Shown here in pieces: positions 1-5,051 of a stretch of DNA of 5,200 nucleotides. Both the position numbers and the translations under genes were made by a program. Source of the DNA: an uncultured Collinsella sp. (lineage in GTDB: Bacteria; Actinomycetota; Coriobacteriia; Coriobacteriales; Coriobacteriaceae); NCBI GenBank assembly GCA_938045085.1, contig CALINZ010000010.1, forward strand, positions 1 to 5,200, in the 5' to 3' direction. Below the pieces are notes generated by a model, which was given only the letters and a program-made list of their open reading frames with translations, made no database searches and had not been told where the DNA came from. Within the stretch, counting starts at the first letter, position 1, and each line of letters starts with the position of its first letter.

Positions 1-522
1 TATGGGGAGCAGTACAAAAAGTGGAGCTATGACAGCCTGCCGATCCTGCCGCAGCCGTGGCAATATACCGTATTCAAAGACAGGCAAAAGCAGTTCAAAA
101 TCCTAAAAGACCTCATGCGCCGCAGCGACGTTTCCGAGGTTGTCAACGCCTGCGACGCAGGGCGCGAGGGCGAGCTGATTTTTCGCCTTGTCTACCATGC
201 GGCAGGGTGCGATAAGCCCTTTTCCCGCCTTTGGATTTCCTCTATGGAGAAAAACGCAATCAAAAAGGGCTTTGCGGAGCTGAAACCCGGCGAAGCGTAT
301 GACGCGCTCTATGCGTCGGCTCTGTGCCGCGCAAAAGCGGACTGGATCATCGGCATCAACGCCACCCGCCTTTTCTCCGTCCTACACGGCAAAACCCTAA
401 ACGTGGGGCGCGTTCAGACGCCGACCTTAAAAATGCTTGCAGACCGGGACGCGGCGATCACCTCTTTCAAGAAAGAAACCTACCATATCGTCCGTCTTGA
501 TGTGGGCGGCGCGGAAGCGGCA
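1..522 (+). CDS. topB: DNA topoisomerase III (ICE/plasmid TopB type), fragment, both ends missing
   Basis: Type IA topoisomerase of the kind carried by integrative conjugative elements and plasmids; the family relaxes and decatenates DNA by single-strand passage. The frame is open from base 1 (the true start lies upstream). Visible parts, counted from the first codon: the second Toprim motif, D52-A-G-R-E56-G-E58-LIFR, in the DAGREGE form common in element-borne TopB, then LWISSM (about 80-85), a CRAKADW..GINATRLFS block (about 111-128), and GRVQTPTL (136-143), a TopIII signature. Recognisable homology stops near codon 174. The active-site tyrosine region that should follow is absent, so this stretch cannot encode a working enzyme. 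Past the joint the same frame stays open to a TAG at 1105-1107, but that part is antisense to the next gene. The family call is firm; whether the truncation is natural is open. Confidence 0.88.
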
Positions 523-1266
523 GTGTTCGCGCATGCGGCAGATATTGCAGGTGGGGCGGCTCTGGGCGTCGTGGACCTCGCCGTCAAACAGACCGATCAC
601 CGCGGTCACGCTTTTGGTGGGCATAAGCAGGCTGGTGGGCGTGACGGTCAGGCCGATGAGCCGCGTGGCGTTGAGCGTATTGACGATCGAGCGCTGGGCC
701 GAGAGCGGGCAGTCGCCGTAGCCGGGACTAAAGCGCCAGTTGCCGGCGAGCCCATGAACGGCGGCGTCCGTCTTGGCCTGCTGGTCCATTTGCTCAACGG
801 CGGCTTCCACGTAAGCGGAGCACGCGGCGTCGAGCACGGCGCCCTCCAGGGGATGTTGGGCTCCCGTGGTGCGCAGGCGACGCTCGGCGTCCATGCCGAG
901 GGTACATGCCATGAGCGCGGCAAAGCGGGCATCTTTGAGATGTCGATAGATATCGCGACCTCGCAGCTCAACGTTGGTGCCGACCAAGCGAATGCAAGGC
1001 TCACTTTGTTCGTCCACGCCCGTGGCATCGACGGCAAATACGCGGCGCACGCCACGGGGCTCAATGTCCAGTTCCAGACGTTCAACGACAAGCTCAATAC
1101 GTCGTGACAGTTCGGGCTCAATCTGCTGGCCGCCGTAACCCAGATACCGCAGCATCTCGGCACGGTCGACACGGGGATGGTGCGCAGCATCGACACGGTA
1201 AAGCGCCGGCGACGCAAGGTCGGCCGGCACTTCGACAGCGGTTGTATCGATGTGCGGTTTTTCCAT
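427..1266 (-). CDS. Free-standing MetH activation-domain protein (B12-dependent methionine synthase reactivation), 3' end replaced
   Basis: Resembles the AdoMet-binding activation domain of cobalamin-dependent methionine synthase. In E. coli this domain is the C-terminal part of MetH and repairs oxidised cob(II)alamin by reductive methylation; here it is a separate protein that would partner a short MetH encoded elsewhere. From the ATG at 1266 the key blocks are RFSPGYGDCPL (178-188, AdoMet/cobalamin region), TPTSLLMPTKS (209-219), and a terminal Cys cluster C240-x2-C243-x5-C249. The ATG overlaps the metF stop as TAATG, so translation is probably coupled; a GGAG lies 11 nt upstream. Homology ends at R252 (codon 513-511). 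The last 27 residues, to the stop at 427, are antisense topB and not native, so probably only a short C-terminal tail is lost. The frame is also open upstream to 1359, inside metF, which I reject as a start. Confidence 0.8.
   Translation of the reverse strand: MEKPHIDTTAVEVPADLASPALYRVDAAHHPRVDRAEMLRYLGYGGQQIEPELSRRIELVVERLELDIEPRGVRRVFAVDATGVDEQSEPCIRLVGTNVELRGRDIYRHLKDARFAALMACTLGMDAERRLRTTGAQHPLEGAVLDAACSAYVEAAVEQMDQQAKTDAAVHGLAGNWRFSPGYGDCPLSAQRSIVNTLNATRLIGLTVTPTSLLMPTKSVTAVIGLFDGEVHDAQSRPTCNICRMREHCRFRAAHIKTDDMVGFFLERGDRRVPVCKHF
505..525. other. Abrupt joint between topB fragment and the MetH-activation gene
   Basis: Plus-strand topB homology (ending around GGAEAA) and minus-strand MetH-activation homology (ending in the Cys cluster and CRFR) meet in about 20 bases. 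The bases GCGGAAGCGGC (511-521) read sensibly in both genes: AEAA on plus, CRFR on minus. This suggests a short microhomology at the breakpoint. No att-like core, target duplication or transposon end is evident. It could be an illegitimate recombination or deletion scar of an ICE, or a chimeric assembly joint. The exact breakpoint is inferred from where each protein stops looking like its family. Confidence 0.7.
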
Positions 1267-2138
1267 TACCCCAGGCGCTCCATAATGGTCGCGGCGATCG
1301 CAGGACGGTTCATAGTGTACAGGTGCAGGCCGTCGGCGCCGTGCTCCTTGAGGTCGCAAAGCTGGCGGGCTGCATAATCTACACCAGCTGCCTGCAGGCT
1401 CTCGGGGTCATTCTCGTACTTGGCGAGAATCTTGATGACGGGGGAGGGCAGCGACGCGCCGCACATAAAGACCATGCGGCTGATCTGCGACTTGCCCATA
1501 AACGGCATGATTCCCGCGGTAATGGGCACGGTGATGCCGGCCTTGTCGGCAAGCTCGCGAAAACGGTAGAAGCACTCGTTATCAAAGAAGAGCTGCGTCA
1601 CAAAGAAGCTCGCGCCGGCGTCCTGTTTTTGCTTGAGGTGTTCGACCGAGAGGTTGAGATCCTCACAGGCAATGTGGCCCTCGGGGTAGGCTGCGGCGCC
1701 CACGCAAAAGCCGGCGTCGACGAGCTCGGGGATGAGGTCGCGGGCGTAGGCGTAGTCGGAGGCGGGCTTGTCGTCCTCGGTCGCGCCGGCAGGGAGATCT
1801 CCACGCAGGGCCAGGATGTTTTCAACGCCGGCGGTGCGATACTCGTCGATCTTGGCGGCGATATCGGCATGCGAGCGGCCCACGCAGGTAAGGTGTGCCA
1901 CCGAGGGTGTATCGAATTCGCTCGTAATCATATGCGCGATGGGGGCGGTGGTGGCGCCGTTGCCCGAGCCGCCGGCCGAGCAGGTGACCGAGACAAAGCT
2001 CGGCGAAAGCTTGCACAGATTGCCTGCCACTTCGCGAGCCGTGTCGAGGGTCAGCTCGCCCTTGGGCGGGAACATCTCAAACGAAATGGGCGCGGTGCCC
2101 TGGGATGCTGCCTGCTTAAAAACCTCGTCGACGCGCAT
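1266..2138 (-). CDS. metF: 5,10-methylenetetrahydrofolate reductase
   Basis: A cytosolic FAD-dependent TIM-barrel enzyme that reduces 5,10-methylene-THF to 5-methyl-THF, the methyl donor for methionine synthase. The 290-residue product is the normal bacterial MetF length. Signature blocks are SFEMFPPKGE (19-28; E21 matches the catalytic Glu of SFEFFPP), SVTCSAGGSGNGAT (50-63), HLTCVGR (82-88), ILALRGDLP (108-116; D114 is the FAD-side Asp), AAYPEGH (149-155), FFVTQLFFDN (178-187) and ITAGIMP (206-212). The start at 2138 is chosen because AGAGGAG sits 6 nt upstream and MetF homology begins there; the extension to 2204 adds an unlikely Cys/Thr/His-rich stretch with no ribosome site. It is first of a two-gene operon with the MetH-activation gene, which fits methyl-group supply to MetH. 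No key residue seems missing. Confidence 0.95.
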   Translation of the reverse strand: MRVDEVFKQAASQGTAPISFEMFPPKGELTLDTAREVAGNLCKLSPSFVSVTCSAGGSGNGATTAPIAHMITSEFDTPSVAHLTCVGRSHADIAAKIDEYRTAGVENILALRGDLPAGATEDDKPASDYAYARDLIPELVDAGFCVGAAAYPEGHIACEDLNLSVEHLKQKQDAGASFFVTQLFFDNECFYRFRELADKAGITVPITAGIMPFMGKSQISRMVFMCGASLPSPVIKILAKYENDPESLQAAGVDYAARQLCDLKEHGADGLHLYTMNRPAIAATIMERLG

Positions 2139-2144
2139 ATCGTG

Positions 2145-2151
2145 CTCCTCT
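2145..2151 (-). promoter_or_regulatory. Ribosome binding site of metF
   Basis: AGAGGAG on the minus strand, 6 nt before the ATG at 2138. It decides against the longer in-frame start at 2204. Confidence 0.75.
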
Positions 2152-2302
2152 AGATACGTAATAGTGTGATGTGTTGTAAGGATTCTACAGCACCACTGTG
2201 CCACGGTGGAGTTTCACTCGCTATTTGAGGATACCAATCAAAGATGCCTTGCTATCGGCTTTCTCTATAACAGAGCGGCTAATCTAGGCACGGACTATAA
2301 AG

Positions 2303-2328
2303 ACTGGTATCTGATGCAAAATACCAGT
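2303..2328. promoter_or_regulatory. Perfect 8-bp inverted repeat, candidate operator
   Basis: ACTGGTAT, 10-nt spacer, ATACCAGT. The arm centres are 18 bp apart, close to two helical turns, which suits a dimeric regulator. It lies just upstream of the best metF -10 candidate (2299-2294, minus) and would cover its -35/spacer area. As RNA it is a plain hairpin with no T-run, so a DNA operator is the likelier reading. The regulator is unknown. Confidence 0.45.
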
Positions 2329-2365
2329 TAATAGAGCTCCATCCCAAATTGACTACCCTTAAACC

Positions 2366-2440
2366 ATGGAGAGAGGTCTGCAATTTATGCAGTTGATTGG
2401 CTGTTGAGGGTGGCAACGCCGCCTCGATAGGGTAACCTCA
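2366..2440 (+). promoter_or_regulatory. Structured segment with T-box-like core and possible leader peptide
   Basis: GAGGGTGGCAACGCCG (2406-2421) resembles the T-box core (AGGGTGGNACCGCG), and TGAGG (2405-2409) can pair with CCTCA (2436-2440) to enclose it. Just upstream an ATG at 2366 or 2387 opens a tiny frame ending in TGA at 2405-2407 (13 or 6 codons, ending MQLIGC). The inner ATG has AGAGAGG about 10 nt upstream. The segment is 125-200 nt before the GSIII start. I see no typical T-box Stem I (no AGTA/GAA loop E, no GGTG distal loop), so this is a resemblance only. It matters only if GSIII transcription starts upstream of 2366. Confidence 0.2.
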
Positions 2441-2447
2441 TTGATTG

Positions 2448-2485
2448 GTTTCGCGACAGCAACATAACGGTAATGTCGCGGAAAC
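2448..2485 (+). promoter_or_regulatory. Candidate GlnR-like box: pentamers at 11-bp spacing upstream of GSIII
   Basis: GTTTC (2448), GCAAC (2459), GTAAT (2470) and GAAAC (2481) follow each other with exactly 6 bases between them. Actinobacterial GlnR, an OmpR-family nitrogen regulator, binds gTnAC-n6-GaAAC units with this 11-bp period; GTAAT-n6-GAAAC is one base off that consensus. The placement, about 80-115 bp before a glutamine synthetase start, fits nitrogen control. The same stretch also holds an inverted repeat CGCGACA (2452-2458) / TGTCGCG (2474-2480), which could instead be the real site or an RNA stem. Whether this lineage has GlnR cannot be seen here. Confidence 0.35.
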
Positions 2486-2488
2486 ACG

Positions 2489-2543
2489 GCGAGTCTAAGC
2501 TATGACTCGTTCGTTAGTAATCAACACCGCTTCTCACGCGGTG
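2489..2543 (+). promoter_or_regulatory. Two tandem hairpins in the GSIII leader
   Basis: First hairpin: CGAGTC (2490-2495), 8-nt loop, GACTCG (2504-2509), extended by a G-U pair. Second: CACCGC (2525-2530), 7-nt loop, GCGGTG (2538-2543), ending 9 nt before the Shine-Dalgarno. Neither is followed by a T-run, so they are not terminators. They may shape the leader or stabilise the mRNA. An in-frame ATG at 2502 lies within the first hairpin. Confidence 0.4.
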
Positions 2544-2550
2544 CCGATAC

Positions 2551-2558
2551 GAAGGGAG
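2551..2558 (+). promoter_or_regulatory. Ribosome binding site of GSIII
   Basis: GAAGGGAG, 6 nt before the ATG at 2565. The upstream in-frame ATG at 2502 has no such site and would add 21 residues unlike the family, so this site fixes the start at 2565. Confidence 0.8.
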
Positions 2559-2564
2559 TTCCGT

Positions 2565-4652
2565 ATGGCCGAACTTACTGACCGCTTCGGGACCATGGTG
2601 TTCTCTGAGGAAGTCATGAAGGACTACCTCCCCAAGGACATTTGGAAGCGCCTTGCTGCAACCCTCGAGGGCGGTGAGCCGCTCGACCTGGATGTGGCCA
2701 ACGCCGTTGCCCATGCCATGAAGGTCTGGGCCATCTCCAAGGGCGCGACGCACTACGCGCACTGGTTCCAGCCGCTTTCGGGCATTACTTCCGAGAAGCA
2801 CGACAGCTTCCTGGAGCCCAACCACGACGGCACCGCCATTACAAAGTTTACGGGCAAGAACCTCATCCAGGGCGAGCCCGATGCCTCGAGCTTCCCCAAC
2901 GGCGGTCTGCGTGCTACCTTCGAGGCCCGTGGCTACACCGCTTGGGACCCCACTAGCCCCGCCTTTATCAAGGACGATGTCCTGTGCATCCCCACGGCTT
3001 TCTGCTCCTACACGGGCGAGGCCCTGGACAAGAAGACCCCGCTGCTGCGTTCCATGACCGCGCTCTCGCGTGAGTCTAAGCGCGTTTTGGCGCTGTTCGG
3101 TAAGACCCCCAAGAAGGTCGTTCCTTCCGTGGGCGACGAGCAGGAGTACTTCCTGATCAAGAAGGACGCCTACCGCAAGCGCAAGGACCTGGTCATTACC
3201 GGCCGCACCCTCTTTGGTGCTGCTCCATGCAAGGGTCAGGAGCTCGAGGAGCACTACTTTGGCGCTATCCGCCCCACCGTCTCGGCCTACATGAAGGACT
3301 TGGACGATGAGCTGTGGGCGCTCGGCATTCCCGCCAAGACCAAGCACAACGAGGTTGCTCCCTGCCAGCATGAGCTCGCCCCCGTCTATGGCGAAGTCAA
3401 CGAGGCCATCGACCAGAACCTGGTCATGATGGAGAAAATGAAGCTCATCGCCTCCCGCCACGACTTGGTTTGCCTGCTGCACGAGAAACCCTTCGAGGGC
3501 ATCAACGGTTCGGGCAAGCACAACAACTGGTCGCTTGGCACCGAGTCCGAGAATCTGCTCGATCCGGGCGACACCCCGCTCGACAACCTGCAGTTCATCG
3601 TCTTCCTCACCGCGGTGATCGAGGCCGTCGATAACTATCAGGAGCTCCTGCGTGCCTCCGTTGCCTCGGCCGGTAACGACCATCGTCTGGGCGCCAACGA
3701 GGCTCCTCCGGCGATTATGTCCATCTTCCTGGGCGACCAGCTTACCGAGGTCGTCGAGAAGATCATCGATGGCAAGGCTTCCGTCCATGCCACGCGCGGC
3801 GTGCTCGACTTGGGCGCCGATACTCTGCCCAAGCTGATGCAGGACAACACCGACCGCAACCGCACCTCCCCGTTTGCCTTCACCGGCAATAAGTTCGAGT
3901 TCCGTGCCTGCGGCTCCGAGCAGAACGTCTCCGACTCCAACCTGGTGCTCGATGCCGCCGTGGCCAAGTCGCTCAAGTCCTTCGCCGACGCACTCGAGGG
4001 TACGCCCGAGGATGAGTTCCAGGACGCTGCGCTCGAGTACTGCAAGAAGGTCCTGACCGACCACCAGCGCATCCTGTTCTCCGGTGACGGCTACTCCGAC
4101 GAGTGGCCCGTTGAGGCCGAGAAGCGTGGTCTTGCCAACAACAAGACCACGGCCGATGCCCTGCCCGCCTTTGTTTCCGATAAGGCTATCGCGCTCTTCG
4201 AGGAGACGGGTGTCCTGACCAAGGCCGAGGCTCAGTGCCGCTACGACTGCAAGCTCGAGAAGTACAACAAGCTCATGAACATCGAGGCCACCACGATGGT
4301 TCGCGAGGCGCGTCGTACCTATCGCCCGGTCATTACCGCCTATGCCACCAAGGTCGCTAAGGGCCTTGAGACTATTCGTGCCGCCGGTGCTGAGGCCGCC
4401 ATGCAGTGCGAGCAGAACACGCTCAACAAGCTCTGCAACGGTATCACTGCCATCAACGACTCCATCAAGGCACTCGACGTCGTGCATCAGAAGGCCGAGG
4501 CTCTCGATGGCCAGGAGCAGGCCAACGTGTACGCGCACGAGGTCGTTCCCGCTATGGATGCGCTGCGTGCCGCCGTGGACGCAATGGAGGAGATCGTGGC
4601 CGCTGACTACTGGCCGGTCCCGACCTACGACGACATTCTGTTCTACGTGTAG
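2565..4652 (+). CDS. glnN: Glutamine synthetase type III
   Basis: ATP-dependent ligation of ammonium to glutamate giving glutamine, in the cytosol; GSIII enzymes are large double-ring complexes. The product is 695 residues, within the usual GSIII range and far longer than GSI or GSII. The N-terminal GSIII domain (about 1-180) shows FGTMVFSEEVMKDYLPK, KGATHYAHWFQPLSG (59-73) and PDASSFPNGGLRATFEARG (105-123). The catalytic domain shows VGDEQEYFLI (189-198, metal-binding Glu region), NEVAPCQHELAPVY (262-275), HEKPFEGINGSGKHNNWS (306-323, substrate/ammonium region), HRLGANEAPPAI (373-384) and NRTSPFAFTGNKFEFR (432-447, nucleotide/phosphate region). Roughly residues 560-695 are a charged, probably helical GSIII C-terminal domain. 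No expected motif is missing. It appears monocistronic, with its own leader and an intrinsic terminator 30 nt after the stop; a GlnR-like box upstream hints at nitrogen control. It is often annotated glnA. Confidence 0.96.
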   Translation: MAELTDRFGTMVFSEEVMKDYLPKDIWKRLAATLEGGEPLDLDVANAVAHAMKVWAISKGATHYAHWFQPLSGITSEKHDSFLEPNHDGTAITKFTGKNLIQGEPDASSFPNGGLRATFEARGYTAWDPTSPAFIKDDVLCIPTAFCSYTGEALDKKTPLLRSMTALSRESKRVLALFGKTPKKVVPSVGDEQEYFLIKKDAYRKRKDLVITGRTLFGAAPCKGQELEEHYFGAIRPTVSAYMKDLDDELWALGIPAKTKHNEVAPCQHELAPVYGEVNEAIDQNLVMMEKMKLIASRHDLVCLLHEKPFEGINGSGKHNNWSLGTESENLLDPGDTPLDNLQFIVFLTAVIEAVDNYQELLRASVASAGNDHRLGANEAPPAIMSIFLGDQLTEVVEKIIDGKASVHATRGVLDLGADTLPKLMQDNTDRNRTSPFAFTGNKFEFRACGSEQNVSDSNLVLDAAVAKSLKSFADALEGTPEDEFQDAALEYCKKVLTDHQRILFSGDGYSDEWPVEAEKRGLANNKTTADALPAFVSDKAIALFEETGVLTKAEAQCRYDCKLEKYNKLMNIEATTMVREARRTYRPVITAYATKVAKGLETIRAAGAEAAMQCEQNTLNKLCNGITAINDSIKALDVVHQKAEALDGQEQANVYAHEVVPAMDALRAAVDAMEEIVAADYWPVPTYDDILFYV

Positions 4653-4681
4653 AACGTAACTGACATATCGTCACGGTATTG

Positions 4682-4720
4682 AGCCGGGGTCCGCATCGCG
4701 CGGGCCCCGGCTTTTTGTTT
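4682..4720 (+). terminator. Intrinsic terminator of GSIII
   Basis: A 13-bp stem with one G-U pair: AGCCGGGGTCCGC (4682-4694), loop ATCGC, GCGGGCCCCGGCT (4700-4712), followed by a T-rich tract to 4720. It begins 30 nt after the GSIII stop. Strong GC stem and T-run on the plus strand. Confidence 0.93.
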
Positions 4721-4732
4721 GAGAAGGACGCT

Positions 4733-4804
4733 TTGAAGCCCGTTTTGCAACTGATTCACCCACGCAATAAGGGGTCGTGGGCAAAAAACGTCAAATATGA
4801 GTAA
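4733..4804 (+). CDS. Possible 23-codon small ORF with a good ribosome site
   Basis: A TTG start at 4733, preceded by GAGAAGGA (4721-4728) at 4 nt spacing, opens 23 codons ending in TAA (4802-4804). The peptide begins MKPVLQLIHP and ends KGSWAKNVKYE; it is basic, with no clear membrane segment. It lies just after the GSIII terminator T-tract, so it would need read-through or its own promoter, and I see no strong one. Its last codons lie in the left arm of the inverted repeat, and AKNVKYE resembles GKNSKYE at the start of the opposite 40-codon ORF. No function is recognised. It may be a real small gene, the remnant end of a repeated gene, or chance. Confidence 0.3.
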   Translation: MKPVLQLIHPRNKGSWAKNVKYE

Positions 4805-4819
4805 TGTCACAAGTGCTGT

Positions 4820-4845
4820 AGCATTATTTTTTTGTAAAATATGCT
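4820..4845. repeat. AT-rich hairpin inside the inverted-repeat element
   Basis: AGCAT-t-ATTTT (4820-4830), loop TTTGT, AAAATATGCT (4836-4845): 10 pairs with one bulged T. Next to it is the short palindrome TGTT-ACGC-AACA (4847-4858). It lies beyond the stop of the minus-strand 40-codon ORF (4872), but its stem is too AT-rich to be a convincing terminator. Confidence 0.3.
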
Positions 4846-4871
4846 GTGTTACGCAACATATGTCCAAGTAC

Positions 4872-4994
4872 TTAGCTGATAAAAGCCTGCAATTCTTCCG
4901 CCGTAGGATTCCTGGCGTCTAAATCGCCTTCTGGTGATATGCAATCGCTGTTACTAAATTGGTAACAGTACTCATATTTGCTATTTTTGCCCAC
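4872..4994 (-). CDS. Possible 40-codon small ORF, or conserved C-terminal gene fragment
   Basis: Minus strand, GTG at 4994 to TAA at 4874-4872. The product starts (V/M)GKNSKYEYCYQF and ends in an acidic, protein-like tail, ARNPTAEELQAFIS; cysteines are at 10 and 18. The composition looks like real protein rather than random translation, and the base content is lower in GC than the flanking genes. AAGGG sits only 3 nt before the GTG, so the start is weak. The frame stays open upstream to a TAG near 5080 without an ATG, so it could instead be the 3' remnant of a longer gene broken upstream. The first codons lie in the right arm of the inverted repeat. The family is not recognised and no function is claimed. 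Confidence 0.4.
   Translation of the reverse strand: MGKNSKYEYCYQFSNSDCISPEGDLDARNPTAEELQAFIS
4948..4968. promoter_or_regulatory. Palindrome CTGTTAC-N7-GTAACAG
   Basis: Perfect 7-bp arms (4948-4954 and 4962-4968) around TAAATTG. The right half AATTGGTAAC recurs in the hairpin at 5073-5082. It lies inside the 40-codon ORF, so it could be a protein-binding site, an element end, or simply part of a repeated sequence. Confidence 0.3.
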
Positions 4995-5027
4995 GGGCCC
5001 TTGGATGACAGTGTGATTTAATGCCCT

Positions 5028-5051
5028 CGGGGTTCGAATCCCGGCATATCG
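5028..5051 (+). other. tRNA T-arm-like remnant
   Basis: CGGGG-TTCGAAT-CCCGG (5028-5044) has the T-loop TTCGAAT and a 5-bp stem with one G-G mismatch, followed by 7 bases, CATATCG, in the acceptor position. A body of about 72 nt upstream has no matching acceptor, D-arm or anticodon arm, so this is not a functional tRNA. It may be a leftover tRNA 3' end, such as an attachment-site half from integration, or a chance match. Confidence 0.3.

Larger units (their letters stand above)
2139..2564. other. Divergent metF / GSIII intergenic control region
   Basis: About 425 bases without a convincing protein gene, lower in GC than the flanking genes. Both genes point outward, so promoters for each must lie here. 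Candidate promoter for metF (minus): TATAGT (2299-2294) as -10, with only a poor -35 about 16 nt upstream, next to the palindrome at 2303-2328. Candidate for GSIII (plus): TTGATT (2441-2446), 16 nt spacer, CATAAC (2463-2468); this is weak. The octamer TTGATTGG occurs at 2393-2400 and 2441-2448, with its reverse complement CCAATCAA at 2234-2241. Inverted arms CTCCAT/ATGGAG (2337-2342/2366-2371) and CTGCA/TGCAG (2378-2382/2388-2392) suggest RNA structure. No SAM-riboswitch core was found on the metF leader. Confidence 0.6.
4776..4995. repeat. Inverted repeat pair (about 35 bp arms) around a 150-bp AT-richer core, MITE-like
   Basis: The left arm 4776-4810 and the reverse complement of 4962-4995 agree at about 29 of 35 positions. 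Both start CGTGGGCAAAAA and share CAAATATGAGTA. The whole is about 220 bp, has no transposase, and its core is visibly less GC-rich than the genes. That matches a small non-autonomous element. No target duplication is evident: the flanks read GGGGT on the left and GGCCC on the right. Both arms also read as peptide, AKNVKYE (left, plus) and GKNSKYEYC (right, minus), so two inverted copies of a short coding repeat are an alternative. Confidence 0.5.

Noticed and set aside
648..1217. 189-codon minus-strand frame overlapping the MetH-activation gene
   Set aside because: Arg/Pro/Ser-rich off-frame translation of the real gene, which shows family motifs in its own frame.
1104..2153. 349-codon plus-strand frame opposite metF
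   Set aside because: Antisense of metF; His/Gly/Ala/Val-rich with no family motif and no ribosome site.
2155..2245. Cobalamin-riboswitch-like string (GTGAAACTCCACC...GTGGTGCTGT on the minus strand) in the metF leader
   Set aside because: It resembles part of the B12 riboswitch core, but the rest is not there: no GGGAA before it, no proper CCCGCNACTG, and no B12 box (about AGNCAGGAGACC) between it and the metF start. A covariance-model search with RF00174 would settle it.
2502..2564. Upstream in-frame ATG extending GSIII by 21 residues
   Set aside because: No Shine-Dalgarno, lies in a leader hairpin, and the added residues do not look like GSIII; the ATG at 2565 has GAAGGGAG at ideal spacing.
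2514..4538. 674-codon open frame on the minus strand opposite GSIII
   Set aside because: Shadow of a high-GC gene: Leu/Gly/Val-rich translation without motifs, while the plus strand carries complete GSIII signatures.
4643..4867. 74-codon minus-strand frame across the GSIII terminator
   Set aside because: It runs through the terminator stem and the GSIII stop, has no protein-family signal, and conflicts with the better supported small plus-strand ORF.
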